Notes under the pieces: model-generated | Told to the model about the DNA's origin: nothing | The model's input: only the letters and a program-made list of their open reading frames with translations | Database searches by the model: none | Program-made: the position numbers and the translations under genes | Part shown: one piece after another, positions 16,955 to 27,100 of the stretch | Layout of the letters: the number at the start of each line of letters is the position of its first letter | Position numbering within the stretch: the first letter of the stretch is position 1 | Source: Candidatus Woesearchaeota archaeon | GTDB taxonomy: Archaea > Nanobdellota > Nanobdellia > SCGC-AAA011-G17 > ARS1403 | Assembly (NCBI GenBank): GCA_018302505.1 | Contig: JAGVZL010000014.1 | Coordinates: 1 to 34,121 of the forward strand | DNA: 34,121 nt | Reading direction: 5' to 3'

Positions 16955-17509
16955 TTAAGGTCTAATCCACATTATCTCCCAATAGCTAACTTCTGCTTCA
17001 TCATCCACAACTCCAACTAATAGCTTCTTTTTAGTGCTGTGTGCTACCCTGTTTTTAGCCGCAAATTCATACCAAGTTGTAGTATTAGTCTCATGAACAG
17101 GATAAACAATCCATTTAGCATGGTCCTCGCCAGGTTTAACCCCTCTATTATAAACTCTAAATTCAGCTCCGAATTTTAAGGCGGTCTTAACAATATACCC
17201 TCTTGATCTTAAGTCCTTAAAAACACAATACTTGACCCAGAAATTTTTATCTAATCTTCTAACTTTTTTCAAAAAATCATCAAACTTAATTTTTTTTTTC
17301 TTAGTATCTATAATATCCATCCTCTTAGTATCCAATAAAAATAATCCTTCAACCAAAGAATAGTGGTACTTTTCTCCTACCTTCTCTCCGAATCTGCTTC
17401 TATCATACAATAAAGTGCTCTCATCCGAAATCTCGGCAACTACGCTCTCTTTTTCTAAAATTCCTTTTATTTTTTTCTTTAGCTCGGTTACTTCTTCCTT
17501 CTTAATCAT
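16955..17509 (-). CDS. endA: tRNA-splicing endonuclease
   Basis: DLRSRGYIVKTALKFGAEFRVYNRG...EDHAKWIVYPVHE...FAAKNRVAHSTKKKLLVGVVDDEAEVSYWEIMWIRP; Tyr/His/Lys catalytic pattern. Confidence 0.92.
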   Translation of the reverse strand: MIKKEEVTELKKKIKGILEKESVVAEISDESTLLYDRSRFGEKVGEKYHYSLVEGLFLLDTKRMDIIDTKKKKIKFDDFLKKVRRLDKNFWVKYCVFKDLRSRGYIVKTALKFGAEFRVYNRGVKPGEDHAKWIVYPVHETNTTTWYEFAAKNRVAHSTKKKLLVGVVDDEAEVSYWEIMWIRP

Positions 17510-17563
17510 AAATCAAAATCAAAGGGAAAGTATTTAAAAAACCTTTCTTTTTTAATATATATT

Positions 17564-18454
17564 ATGAAAATAACATTTCTAGGTACATCAGCAATGATAC
17601 CGACAAAGGATAGAAACCATTCTTCTTTGTTCATACAATACAAGGATGAAGGCATTTTAGTAGACTGTGGAGAAGGAACCCAAAGACAGTTAAGAAGGGC
17701 AAAAATCTCTCCGTCAAAAATAACTAAGATATTAATCTCCCACTGGCATGGGGATCATACATTAGGAATTCCGGGTTTAATGCAGAATTTAGGAGCGAGC
17801 AATTATACAAAGACATTAGAAATATACGGTCCTAAAGGAACAAAAAAATATTTCAAAAATATGATGTCCGGCTTTTCATATCAATTGAAAATAAAATATA
17901 AATTAAAAGAAGTTTCTTCAGGAGTAATTTACAAAGATAAAAACTTTAGAATAGAATCAATTTTACTTGATCATACAATAACAACACTGGGATATTCAAT
18001 AATAGAAAAAGAAAAATTAAAAATGAACTTAGAATATCTAAAAAGATTTGGATTAACCCAGCATCCATTATTGGGAAAACTGCAGCAGGGAAAAGATATT
18101 GTTTACAAAGGTAAAAAAATAAAAGTAAAAAATGCTACAACCCCAATAAAAGGAAGAAAAATAACAATAATTATGGATACAGCTCCATGCAAAAATGCGG
18201 AATCTTTAGCGAATAATTCTGATTTATTAATTATCGAGTCAACTTGGAATGATAAATTAAAAAATTTAGTTAAAAGAAGAAAACATTTAACATCTAAACT
18301 AGCTGCAGAAATAGGAAAGAAAGCAAAAGTAAAAAGAATAATTTTAACTCATTTCTCCCAAAGATATAAAAATACAAATGAGCTAGAATCAGAAGCGAGA
18401 AAAGTTTTCAAAAATACTAGAGCAGCAAAAGATTTAATGGAAATAGAAATTTAG
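17564..18454 (+). CDS. rnz: Ribonuclease Z
   Basis: MKITFLGTSAMIPTKDRNHSS...CGEGTQRQL...LISHWHGDHTLGIPGL...ILTHFSQRY. Confidence 0.94.
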   Translation: MKITFLGTSAMIPTKDRNHSSLFIQYKDEGILVDCGEGTQRQLRRAKISPSKITKILISHWHGDHTLGIPGLMQNLGASNYTKTLEIYGPKGTKKYFKNMMSGFSYQLKIKYKLKEVSSGVIYKDKNFRIESILLDHTITTLGYSIIEKEKLKMNLEYLKRFGLTQHPLLGKLQQGKDIVYKGKKIKVKNATTPIKGRKITIIMDTAPCKNAESLANNSDLLIIESTWNDKLKNLVKRRKHLTSKLAAEIGKKAKVKRIILTHFSQRYKNTNELESEARKVFKNTRAAKDLMEIEI

Positions 18455-18918
18455 TTATCAAAAAAAATTCTTGAAGGTGAAGATTTATGTTGTCTGGAAT
18501 GTTTTTCTACAGACCTAATCATAAGTTCTAAAAGATAATCTCTATGGGTAAGTTCACATCTTATAATGTCCTCAAAATTATCTACTTCTCTACCCCTAAT
18601 CGCATCATTAACCTCTTTCCTTTTTAGTAGCAATGATTTAGAGATTAAATCCCAATCTTGAACGTTGTATAATTGTAAAATAAAACAAGTGTATCCATTA
18701 TAAGGTACAACCCTCGCCATATTAAAAGCAAATTCTCTTATAGGATCGCTGGTATCATCGGCAACATAATCAAAGATTGCCCTTTCACGCAAATAATCAT
18801 AAGAATCTGTAAGTCTCTCAATATCATTACTCCCCGTAGCGAGCGCATGTGGATGAGCCAAAGCAAGTATTGCATGAGGCATATAAATTTCATCTATAAC
18901 AGGTTTTAAGTAACTCAT
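18451..18918 (-). CDS. Hypothetical protein, overlapping the end of tfb
   Basis: 155 aa ORF; 4-nt overlap with the TFB stop; no family recognised. Confidence 0.55.
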   Translation of the reverse strand: MSYLKPVIDEIYMPHAILALAHPHALATGSNDIERLTDSYDYLRERAIFDYVADDTSDPIREFAFNMARVVPYNGYTCFILQLYNVQDWDLISKSLLLKRKEVNDAIRGREVDNFEDIIRCELTHRDYLLELMIRSVEKHSRQHKSSPSRIFFDN

Positions 18919-21377
18919 TTTCTTTTCTTCTTTACTTTCTCATCTAATTTTAATTTCTTCAAAAGTTCTTTGTATCTATTTCTAATAGTAACTTCAGTCA
19001 CACCAGCAACATCCGCAACTTCCCTTTGGGTTCTTTTCTCATTATTTATTAAAGCAGCTACATATAAAGAAGCAGCAGCAATCCCAGTTGGACCTCTTCC
19101 TGAAGTTAATTCTGAATTCTGAGCTTTCTCTAATATTTCAACAGCCTTAGTTTGAGTATCTGCGCTTAATTTCAAAGAAGTTGCAAATCTGGCAATATAA
19201 TCCACAGGATTGCTAGGTAAAATCCTAATTCCTAATTCTCTTGTAATAAACCTATAGGTTCTTCCAATTTCTTTCTTATCAATACCACTAGCTTCACTTA
19301 ATTCATCCAAAGTTCTTGGAACTTCATGTCTCCTGCATGCGGCATATAATGCTCCAGCTACAACAGATTCCATTGACCTCCCTCTAACTAATCCTCTTTG
19401 AACAGCTAAAGTATAAATTCTAGCGGATTCTTCTTCAACAGCTTTTGTTAATTTTAAATAGCTGGAAACTCTTTTTAATTCAGCTAAAGCTAATTTTAAA
19501 TTTCTCTCAATAGCAGTTGAAATTCTATATTGCCATTTTCTTAATCTGAAGAATCTATTTCTGTCTTTTCCGCCTAATTGATAAATATCAGATTTTCTTC
19601 CAACATCAGTTCCTAATCCTCTATCATATTTAGTGTTGTGCAAAAATATTCCGCCCATTCCTCCGACAAAATTTTCATATCCAGGAACAGTTAAGTCATA
19701 AGCGTATCCAGTGCTTGATTTCATTTTTTTAATGCCTCTAACTCTCAAATATAGAAATGGCGCTTTAGCGATTTTCATTAATTTTTCATCACCATACTTT
19801 TCAGCTATTTTCAAAGCAGATTTCCTATCGATCCTTATCCTATCTCTAAATTTCCATTCTTTCTTATATATCTGCGGAGCAGGTATTAATGTCTCAATAG
19901 CTCCCTTGCCTTTAACCTCGCTTGGTTTATCTTTCAAAAAACCAAGATCATATGCGGTATCGGGATTCTTAATCAAAGCCCTCTTAGAAACAGTATCAGA
20001 AATTCTCTGCCCAGTTTTTTCCATAACTCTTCCCTTAATAAATGCTTCTTGGTAGTTTGCATGCATCCCAAGCTGTGAATATAATAATATGAAATCATTA
20101 GTCAAATCCCCGCTGGCAGAATTAGTTGAAATGCAAACATCAGGTCTAAATCCTTCATGCTCTATAATCACTTTGCCGCCATCTCCATCCAGATAAGCCA
20201 TTAAAAATTCTTTTTTAAATTCCATAGGAACTGAATAAATTATTTCTGGAATTCTCTTTGTTATAGCATTAGAACCTGTTTTTAAAATATCTCTGAATAG
20301 AATACTTAAAAGCTTGCTGTTAAACTGTATCTGTGTAGCTGAAGTGTTTTTTGCATAAACATTGTCGCTAACTTTAAATAAATTTTTGGTTATCCTTCTG
20401 ATTTCATCAATATATTCAACTTCGTGGCTTCCAAAGGAGAATACTAAATGATTATCTCTAGCAGTGCCCTCTGCTATAAACAAACCTAGAAGTCTAATAA
20501 AATCTTTATCAATGTTAATTTTTAGAGGCAACTCAGATTTTCCGCTATAAATGCCTATTTTGCAGTTATTTAAATTGTAATCATATATATTTATTTGTCT
20601 GGAAAACTCATTAAGTACCCATAAAGGAATAGTTTTGTAATGTCTCCAACTTTTGATTCTGCCTTTTAAAATATCATTGCTATTTTCTAGCAATTTCAGT
20701 TTCTCAAAGAGTTTTTCATCTGAAAAATTCCTTAAATATAATAATGGATATTTTTTTCCTAAAATTATAAACTCATCCAATAAATTTAATTCCCTAATAT
20801 CTTCAATTGTGGGTATCTCTTTTGGAGCAACAATAAAATCTCCTTCCTTTAGTTCACTTACTCTAACCGGCTTTATTTCCTTATCGGCGCTAAATACACT
20901 GTGATTTCCGGTAACCTTGACTTTTTTTCCAGTCTCCAGTAAAATTTCAAATACTTCATCAGCAGGATGTCTAGAAACTTCGCTTATTTTTCTAAATTTA
21001 ATTTCATTATTTTTATCAAAGGCAACACATTCAAAATCTTCAACAGGAGCGTATTCAATATCCTCATCAATTCTAATAAAACTATTTCTCTCAGCTAATA
21101 TATCATCAACAAATTTTCCAATTTTAACAATACTAATCTTATTATTCCTCTTAATCACAATAGGCTCTTCTGCATCTACACTATAGGTCATAGGACTTCC
21201 TGTCCTTCTTCTAGAAGCAGCTTGCTCATGGTCAAATTCTCTCCATTCCTGACCGAAGTCTATCATCTTCTCTTCGATAACTAAACCGCAATCCTTACAT
21301 ACTATCTCACCCCTGTCTTTGTTCAGTAAAAGATTGATACTTCCACAATCCGGGCACTTTTTGACGTATGTCGGCAT
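18915..21377 (-). CDS. tfb: Transcription initiation factor B (TFB) precursor with intein
   Basis: N-term CPDCGSINLLLNKDRGEIVCKDCGLVIEEKMIDFGQEWREFDHEQAASRRRTGSPMTY and C-term TFB cyclin repeats flank an intein. Confidence 0.95.
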   Translation of the reverse strand: MPTYVKKCPDCGSINLLLNKDRGEIVCKDCGLVIEEKMIDFGQEWREFDHEQAASRRRTGSPMTYSVDAEEPIVIKRNNKISIVKIGKFVDDILAERNSFIRIDEDIEYAPVEDFECVAFDKNNEIKFRKISEVSRHPADEVFEILLETGKKVKVTGNHSVFSADKEIKPVRVSELKEGDFIVAPKEIPTIEDIRELNLLDEFIILGKKYPLLYLRNFSDEKLFEKLKLLENSNDILKGRIKSWRHYKTIPLWVLNEFSRQINIYDYNLNNCKIGIYSGKSELPLKINIDKDFIRLLGLFIAEGTARDNHLVFSFGSHEVEYIDEIRRITKNLFKVSDNVYAKNTSATQIQFNSKLLSILFRDILKTGSNAITKRIPEIIYSVPMEFKKEFLMAYLDGDGGKVIIEHEGFRPDVCISTNSASGDLTNDFILLYSQLGMHANYQEAFIKGRVMEKTGQRISDTVSKRALIKNPDTAYDLGFLKDKPSEVKGKGAIETLIPAPQIYKKEWKFRDRIRIDRKSALKIAEKYGDEKLMKIAKAPFLYLRVRGIKKMKSSTGYAYDLTVPGYENFVGGMGGIFLHNTKYDRGLGTDVGRKSDIYQLGGKDRNRFFRLRKWQYRISTAIERNLKLALAELKRVSSYLKLTKAVEEESARIYTLAVQRGLVRGRSMESVVAGALYAACRRHEVPRTLDELSEASGIDKKEIGRTYRFITRELGIRILPSNPVDYIARFATSLKLSADTQTKAVEILEKAQNSELTSGRGPTGIAAASLYVAALINNEKRTQREVADVAGVTEVTIRNRYKELLKKLKLDEKVKKKRK
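19635..21182 (-). mobile_element. TFB intein (516 aa) with LAGLIDADG/DOD homing endonuclease
   Basis: Begins SVDAEEPIVI after ...SPMTY; TGNHSVF block B; LLGLFIAEG and LMAYLDGDGG endonuclease motifs; AYDLTVPGYENFVGGMGGIFLHN|T. Confidence 0.93.
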
Positions 21378-21479
21378 ATTTAAAATCCCCCAGCATAAGC
21401 TTTATAAATAAGCCCAATTTATCAGTATATAAATGTTTCTAAAAGTTTAAATTTAAAACCTTGATTTCCTGTAGAATTC

Positions 21480-21854
21480 TTATTTAATCAGAACAGCGTT
21501 AATAGCTCCTTCCTGCCCTGGTCTGGAAGTTACTTTGGCCTTGCCAACTTCAGTATCAATTATGGCCCCTTTTGTTATAATATTTCTCCTAACAAAATGC
21601 CTATTAGCACTATTATCTATTACAGATTTAATCTTGCTTTTACTATATTTTTTGCCATCAAAAACATTTGCTTCATCAATACTCAATAAAACAACCTTGC
21701 TATTCCCGCCTAAAGTTCTAAATATTTTTTTCCTTACTTTATCAACTTTAGTATTCCTAGGTTCATTTCCTAATTCATACTTTTTTTTCTTTCTGTACGG
21801 AACATAAACTCCGCCACTTACTTTTCTTTTTGATCTATACTGTGATATGGCCAT
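21480..21854 (-). CDS. rps8e: Ribosomal protein eS8
   Basis: [31 protein letters not shown]...[33 protein letters not shown]. Confidence 0.94.
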   Translation of the reverse strand: MAISQYRSKRKVSGGVYVPYRKKKKYELGNEPRNTKVDKVRKKIFRTLGGNSKVVLLSIDEANVFDGKKYSKSKIKSVIDNSANRHFVRRNIITKGAIIDTEVGKAKVTSRPGQEGAINAVLIK

Positions 21855-21983
21855 TTTAATTTAAAATGAAAATAAAGACTATTTAAAGTTACCTATGTAT
21901 CCCTTTTTGACTGCTATGAAAAATTTCAGAAAGCTTTTTAAATCAAAAACATTTTAGAAAATTATATTTAGGGGGTTAAAACA

Positions 21984-22211
21984 ATGGAAGCATCAAGACC
22001 ATTAGATACATTAAATTCAGCAAGAGACAAAAAAGTAATATTAGAACTGAAAAACGGAAAGCAGATTGTAGGAACATTAAAAGCATTCGACGTACATATT
22101 AACACAGTTTTAGAAAATGCAGAAGAGCATCAAGATGGGGAAATGATAAGAAAGCTAGGAAAATTATTTGTTCGTGGGGACACTATAATTCTAATCTCAC
22201 CTTCAGAATAA
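21984..22211 (+). CDS. Sm-like (LSm) protein
   Basis: [44 protein letters not shown]...[13 protein letters not shown]. Confidence 0.94.
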   Translation: MEASRPLDTLNSARDKKVILELKNGKQIVGTLKAFDVHINTVLENAEEHQDGEMIRKLGKLFVRGDTIILISPSE

Positions 22212-22212
22212 A

Positions 22213-22395
22213 ATGGTAAAGGGAACTCCATCAATGGGGAAGAAGTCTGGTAAGGTAACCCACATACGTTGCAGAAGATGTGGGAAGCCGACTTATCATA
22301 GAACCAAGAAAAAATGTTCTAGTTGCGGTTTCGGAAAATCTTCAAGATTAAGAAAATACAGCTGGAATAAAAAACAAGGTTCTAAGAGAAAATAA
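22213..22395 (+). CDS. rpl37e: Ribosomal protein eL37
   Basis: [51 protein letters not shown]. Confidence 0.93.
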   Translation: MVKGTPSMGKKSGKVTHIRCRRCGKPTYHRTKKKCSSCGFGKSSRLRKYSWNKKQGSKRK

Positions 22396-22470
22396 TTCTA
22401 CAAAACGTTTTTAAAGCATTCAAGGCATTCTTTATTTAGCGTGGGAGTGCCGGAGCGGAAAACGGGCTAG

Positions 22471-22489
22471 AATCTCTAAAGATGGCCAA
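22471..22489 (+). other. tRNA intron 1 (19 nt, position 30/31)
   Basis: BHB: GGCT/GGCC central helix, bulges AGA and AAG, inner hairpin ATCT-CTAA-AGAT. Confidence 0.78.
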
Positions 22490-22496
22490 GCTTAGG

Positions 22497-22513
22497 TTTT
22501 CCTAAAATAAGAC
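22497..22513 (+). other. tRNA intron 2 (17 nt, position 37/38)
   Basis: BHB: CTTA/TAAG central helix, bulges GGT and ACA, inner hairpin TTT-CCTA-AAA. Confidence 0.8.
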
Positions 22514-22595
22514 ACCTAGTGACTTAGTGTCTACGCAGGTTCAAATCCTGTCTCCCACAAATTTTCTAAAATCAAAACATTACCAAGAAAAGAGA

Positions 22596-22913
22596 TTAAG
22601 CGGTTAACATTTCTTTTTCTAAATCTTTTTCAACTTCAGAACTAACAACAGACCAATAATAATCTATGAATTTTTCTACTTGAGGATTGTCTCTATTTAA
22701 TGTAAACATCTTGGCTTTTCCAACATCTCTAGTATATTTTACTATTTCTCTTTTGACAAATTCTTTCCAGATTTCTTTTAAGGAGGTATAACTAACTTCT
22801 GAAAACTTAGCAATGTCTTTCATAGAATAATCAAATTCAGAATGAACTATTAAAAAATTCCATAATCTATTCCTAACAGTATTCCCTTCCAACATTAAAA
22901 AAACTGATGTCAT
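22596..22913 (-). CDS. Winged-helix transcriptional regulator
   Basis: RNRLWNFLIVHSEFDYSMKDIAKFSEVSYTSLKEIWKEFVKREIVKYTRDVGKAKMFTLNRDNP. Confidence 0.7.
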   Translation of the reverse strand: MTSVFLMLEGNTVRNRLWNFLIVHSEFDYSMKDIAKFSEVSYTSLKEIWKEFVKREIVKYTRDVGKAKMFTLNRDNPQVEKFIDYYWSVVSSEVEKDLEKEMLTA

Positions 22914-23019
22914 GCAAGAATATAAGGATAATACTTGTTTATAAATCTTTCTTTTTTATGTCCCTTAAGGGTCAAAAAATTGACTAAATATTTATATTGT
23001 TTTAGATAATTAAAAATTT

Positions 23020-23325
23020 ATGGCTAAAATAAAAAAGAGTGATTATATTAAATTAAGTAGAATATTAATAAGAAAATTATTTGATGAAAATTGTTTTGGA
23101 AAAGGTTCTATTTATATTGACAATCTTAAAAGAGGGATTCCTCAAGAGTATTTAGACAAAGTTGAAACTGTTTTAGATGCTCTATTTAAACAGGGAATTT
23201 GTGGAAAGAAAAAGAAAGAGCACGGCTGGAAATATTTCTTGAAGATAGAAAGATTAGATAAAATAAAAGAAATATTAAAAGAAAAAGGTGGAAGTTCAAT
23301 AATCACACTACTATTAATGTTATAA
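23020..23325 (+). CDS. Hypothetical small protein, possibly winged-helix
   Basis: 101 aa ORF with TATA-like tatttatattg upstream; no family recognised. Confidence 0.5.
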   Translation: MAKIKKSDYIKLSRILIRKLFDENCFGKGSIYIDNLKRGIPQEYLDKVETVLDALFKQGICGKKKKEHGWKYFLKIERLDKIKEILKEKGGSSIITLLLML

Positions 23326-23415
23326 TTTTTCTTAACCATTTAGAAATTTTAATAAATAACCTTTACTTTCTAACTAAAAAAGGAGATAAAAAATTCACCG
23401 CATATACTTTCTCTG

Positions 23416-24183
23416 TTAAAGCATATCTCCCACATATTTCTCAACTAAGATTAATAAATAAACTCTAAACCAAGTTAAAAATAATAAAAATACAAAACCA
23501 TTTACTAATTTCAAACCAACTAAACTAAGTAAACTCCCTATAAAAAATAAAATCAATAAAAAAATAAGAAAGGGAAATAGTAATTGAGGGTTTTTGATTC
23601 CTAAAAGAAAACATTCTTTAAAAGATTTCAAAGATTTATTGGATAAGCTAAATAAAGCAAAAGATATAACTCCAAAATAAACAAATAATAACAAAGGTAT
23701 GTTCAAAATAAAGATACTAAAAGTCTGTAACAATGAAGAATTATTATAAAATATATAAATACTCAATCCTAAAATTAAAGTCCAAATTAAGCTAAATAAA
23801 GCAAAATCCAATAAATAATCCAAATCAAATTTTTTAGATCTTTTAACTATATTTCTGCTTATCAGCCAGCTAACACTTTGAAATAAGCTCCATAATAAAA
23901 AGGCAACAAGGAAGAATTCTAATACAATAAATAGCATATTAATTAAAGTATCAGAAACACCTGATAACCTTGAAAATAAATCTCCAGATATTTGACCATC
24001 TTGAACAAGAATATTTTCTAGAGTGTTACCGATATAATCATAATCTCTCATGAATAAATTATAAAAAAAAGAAGCAGAAATTATAAGCAAAACTAAAAAC
24101 AAAAAATCAAAAAGAGAACAAATTAGCCATTTCTTCTTATTCTCACTTAACAGCAAAAAACTTTTTTTTAATTCTCTTAACAT
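23416..24183 (-). CDS. Polytopic membrane protein of unknown function
   Basis: Several long hydrophobic segments; sits directly after the surface-protein cluster on the same strand. Confidence 0.65.
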   Translation of the reverse strand: MLRELKKSFLLLSENKKKWLICSLFDFLFLVLLIISASFFYNLFMRDYDYIGNTLENILVQDGQISGDLFSRLSGVSDTLINMLFIVLEFFLVAFLLWSLFQSVSWLISRNIVKRSKKFDLDYLLDFALFSLIWTLILGLSIYIFYNNSSLLQTFSIFILNIPLLLFVYFGVISFALFSLSNKSLKSFKECFLLGIKNPQLLFPFLIFLLILFFIGSLLSLVGLKLVNGFVFLLFLTWFRVYLLILVEKYVGDML

Positions 24184-24192
24184 CTTTCAAAA

Positions 24193-27100
24193 TTATCCTG
24201 AAACACATGCTCCAGACAAACATGTCCTTCCATCTAATTGACAATTTAATGTAGAACTTACACATGACCCATCCCTGCATTCAAAATCGCTAGCTACATT
24301 CTCGTTACAAGAATCCTTATGAACTCCAGCAACTCCAGCAGCATCTATACATATCCCCCCAATTCTAAAATCATCCCTGTCATCACTATCGATGCATCTT
24401 TCTTTAACTTCATTGTAAATTACAATCTTTTTAGTAACTTCAGATAATACTCCTTCTTCATCTCTGCAAATATCATAGCCAATCAATCCCTCAGGTACAA
24501 CCAATTGAACAGTTAAATCATAAACTCCACTAATCGGGGCATCGTTAGCTTCTGGAATTTCCCAAACTCCAAATGTTACTCCGCTAACTGCTTGAGAATA
24601 TGGTATTTCAAATGGACCTTCATATGTAGATCTAGGTCCACCAGTTATTTCAACAAGGACTAATAAATCCTCAGTGTTGACATTCACAGTTCCGCTTAAA
24701 ACATTTAATGAATCCACGCCTACACTAATTGTTTCTCCAGGAATATAGATTCTATCAAGCCCTTGAACGCCTTCTAAAATATCTCCTCCTACGAGTCTAA
24801 TTCCACCAAAAGAAGCATAACAACTGCTTCTGGTATCTAAAACACTTCCATCAAGTTTTCCATTTGCGATATTAGGATGTGTATTCTCTAAATATTCTTG
24901 ATAATTATTAAACTTATCCCCATCAGGATCTTCACTGCCATCATTAACTCTCCCCCCATCAGTATTGGAATTAAGAGGGTCTAAAACATTGGATTTTCCG
25001 GCTTGTAGTAAATCCTTGCATGCTTTTTCATCCTGAGCATTGGAAAATTCTCCTCTATTTTGATAACAACTAAATCTAATCTCCCAATCATCTGGCAACC
25101 TATCATTATCTGAATCTTTCACCCCTTCTTTAAATAATTCGAGATCCTCATTTATCCCACCAGTACTTCCTTTTCCAGGTGGATAACATCTAATTCTGCT
25201 AACCCCTTCTTTTAAATCAAAGCATAATTTTGTATATTCTAATTCATCAGTTACCTGAATAAAATCAGAATTAAAGTCGCCTATATTCCTCAAAACATCA
25301 CTATGGATAGGTCTTCTTGAACCTTGGTCGCTTTCTAAATAAACATCATATCTTAAACTCTCTCTGCCAGAAACTACCATCCAGCTTATGTCATATCCAT
25401 AAACAGGAACTCCGCCTTCACCAAAGAAAGCAACTTTATAATTAAAATTAGAAGAAGTCGTTGTTTTTATAGGAGCATTAGCTAGTTCAGAAGATTGTAA
25501 CGAATTGAAATTAGGAAAATCACGATATAACGCTAAAGAACAAAGAGTGCTTGCCAATAAATGACTTTGATAACCTAAGTTTCCCTTAATATCTGCAGAG
25601 CCTAAAACTGCAACTTCATTCTTTGCAAACTCTCTGGCATTTCTTGTTCCGCTATTTAATCCCTTAATAATAAAATTATTTCTCAAAATTCCGCCGGCCT
25701 CTACAGCTTCCTCTCCAGAAGACTTTTTAGGTTCATTAGTATTGCTATTAAAACCGAAGAAAGACCCAAAATCAAACTTACCGACATACTGCAGTTCATC
25801 TATAATAAAGGTACATACTCCATTACTTAAAACTCGATCACATTCTCCAACATATTGCCCTGTTGTTTTAGCCTCCAATAAACAAGTTTTCCATTGTAAA
25901 GCAATAGCCTCAATTTGATAAAGCTTGGCTAACATCCCGCTAACACAACCACAGGTCGTACTCAAAAATAAACTATCTTGTATAGGTTTAGGGCTAGGTT
26001 GTCCAGTAATAAGATCTTTGCCTATTGTTAACTCAGCCAGACTTTTACTTCCTTCTTTTGGATGCCAGTTTAAAGGTCTACACCAATCTCTGGGGCATGC
26101 CACAGCACTACACATAGACCTTCCGCTTATAATAAAACTTTCCTTATACAAACCAAAATTTCTTAGTTCCTCAGGACCAAACCAGATAAAATTAACAGCA
26201 TCATCAACTCCAGGAATAAAACTAAATATTTTCCCTCCAAGTACGATTGAAATTGCACCTAAACAATTGCCTCTCAAAAATTCATACAAATTCCTCAATT
26301 TTGGTTCTAAAGCTTCTGTAAAATCAAGAACCTTATCTGCACTTTCCATTCCCGCAATTAAAAATGCCTCTGGTGGTTTATATGCCAAACTATCTAATGA
26401 AATTATCAATGGAAATTCTTCCTCTTCCGGAGGATAGATTGGAATACAATTATTGCTTCTAACTCTTACCCCGTTCTCATCTTTTATCAATCTCCTACAT
26501 TGATTAATTCTTGCTGTGCATTCAAATTCAATTTCATCAATTCCATATTCTCCTTTATAATTTCTAATATCTTTAGGCCTAACCAAAGATTCATCACTCT
26601 GATAATTTAATCTTATTTCTAAAGTCCTATTCATATCAGTATTTCCGACTCCGGATAAACTAACACTGCCATAACTCCCTTCAATATAGGTAACGCCGTT
26701 CCTTGATTGAACATTTAACTCTCCACCATTTTGACCGCTATCAAAAACTAAATCTCCAACTCCTATTTCTTTAGTTCTAATAACTCCTCTGTCATTAGTA
26801 CAATAAACAGTAGCCCCTCTAAATTCAATATCCTCATTTTCAAGAACATTAAACGTATTTCTAAAGAAACTGATAGGCTGATAAACTTTAACACCCTGTC
26901 TTTGATCAGTAAGCCAATTAGGTTCTACAACTCTTGGTCTAGCATCGTTAGTATCAATTCTAATCCCCCAATAATTGCTAAATCCTGCAGTTTGACTTGG
27001 ACTACATCCAGAATCATCGCCTCTGCGGCTAGCAACTTCTCCACTAGGAGTTCCAGCACATAAATCTCCTAAAATAGTCGCCGTACATCCAAGATCTATA

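Larger units (their letters stand above)
22441..22559 (+). tRNA. tRNA-Leu(TAG) with two introns
   Basis: Acceptor GTGGGAG/CTCCCAC, T arm GCAGG-TTCAAAT-CCTGT. Removing 22471-22489 and 22497-22513 gives anticodon arm CTAGG-CTTAGGA-CCTAG and an 83-nt type II tRNA. Confidence 0.85.

Noticed and set aside
22441-22559. Reading the tRNA as a single-intron gene with anticodon CTC
   Set aside because: CTC would be Glu, which is not a type II tRNA; the central BHB helix does not pair; the two-intron model satisfies every pairing.
25925-26437. 170-aa plus-strand ORF
   Set aside because: Antisense shadow of the well-supported 1032-aa secreted protein.
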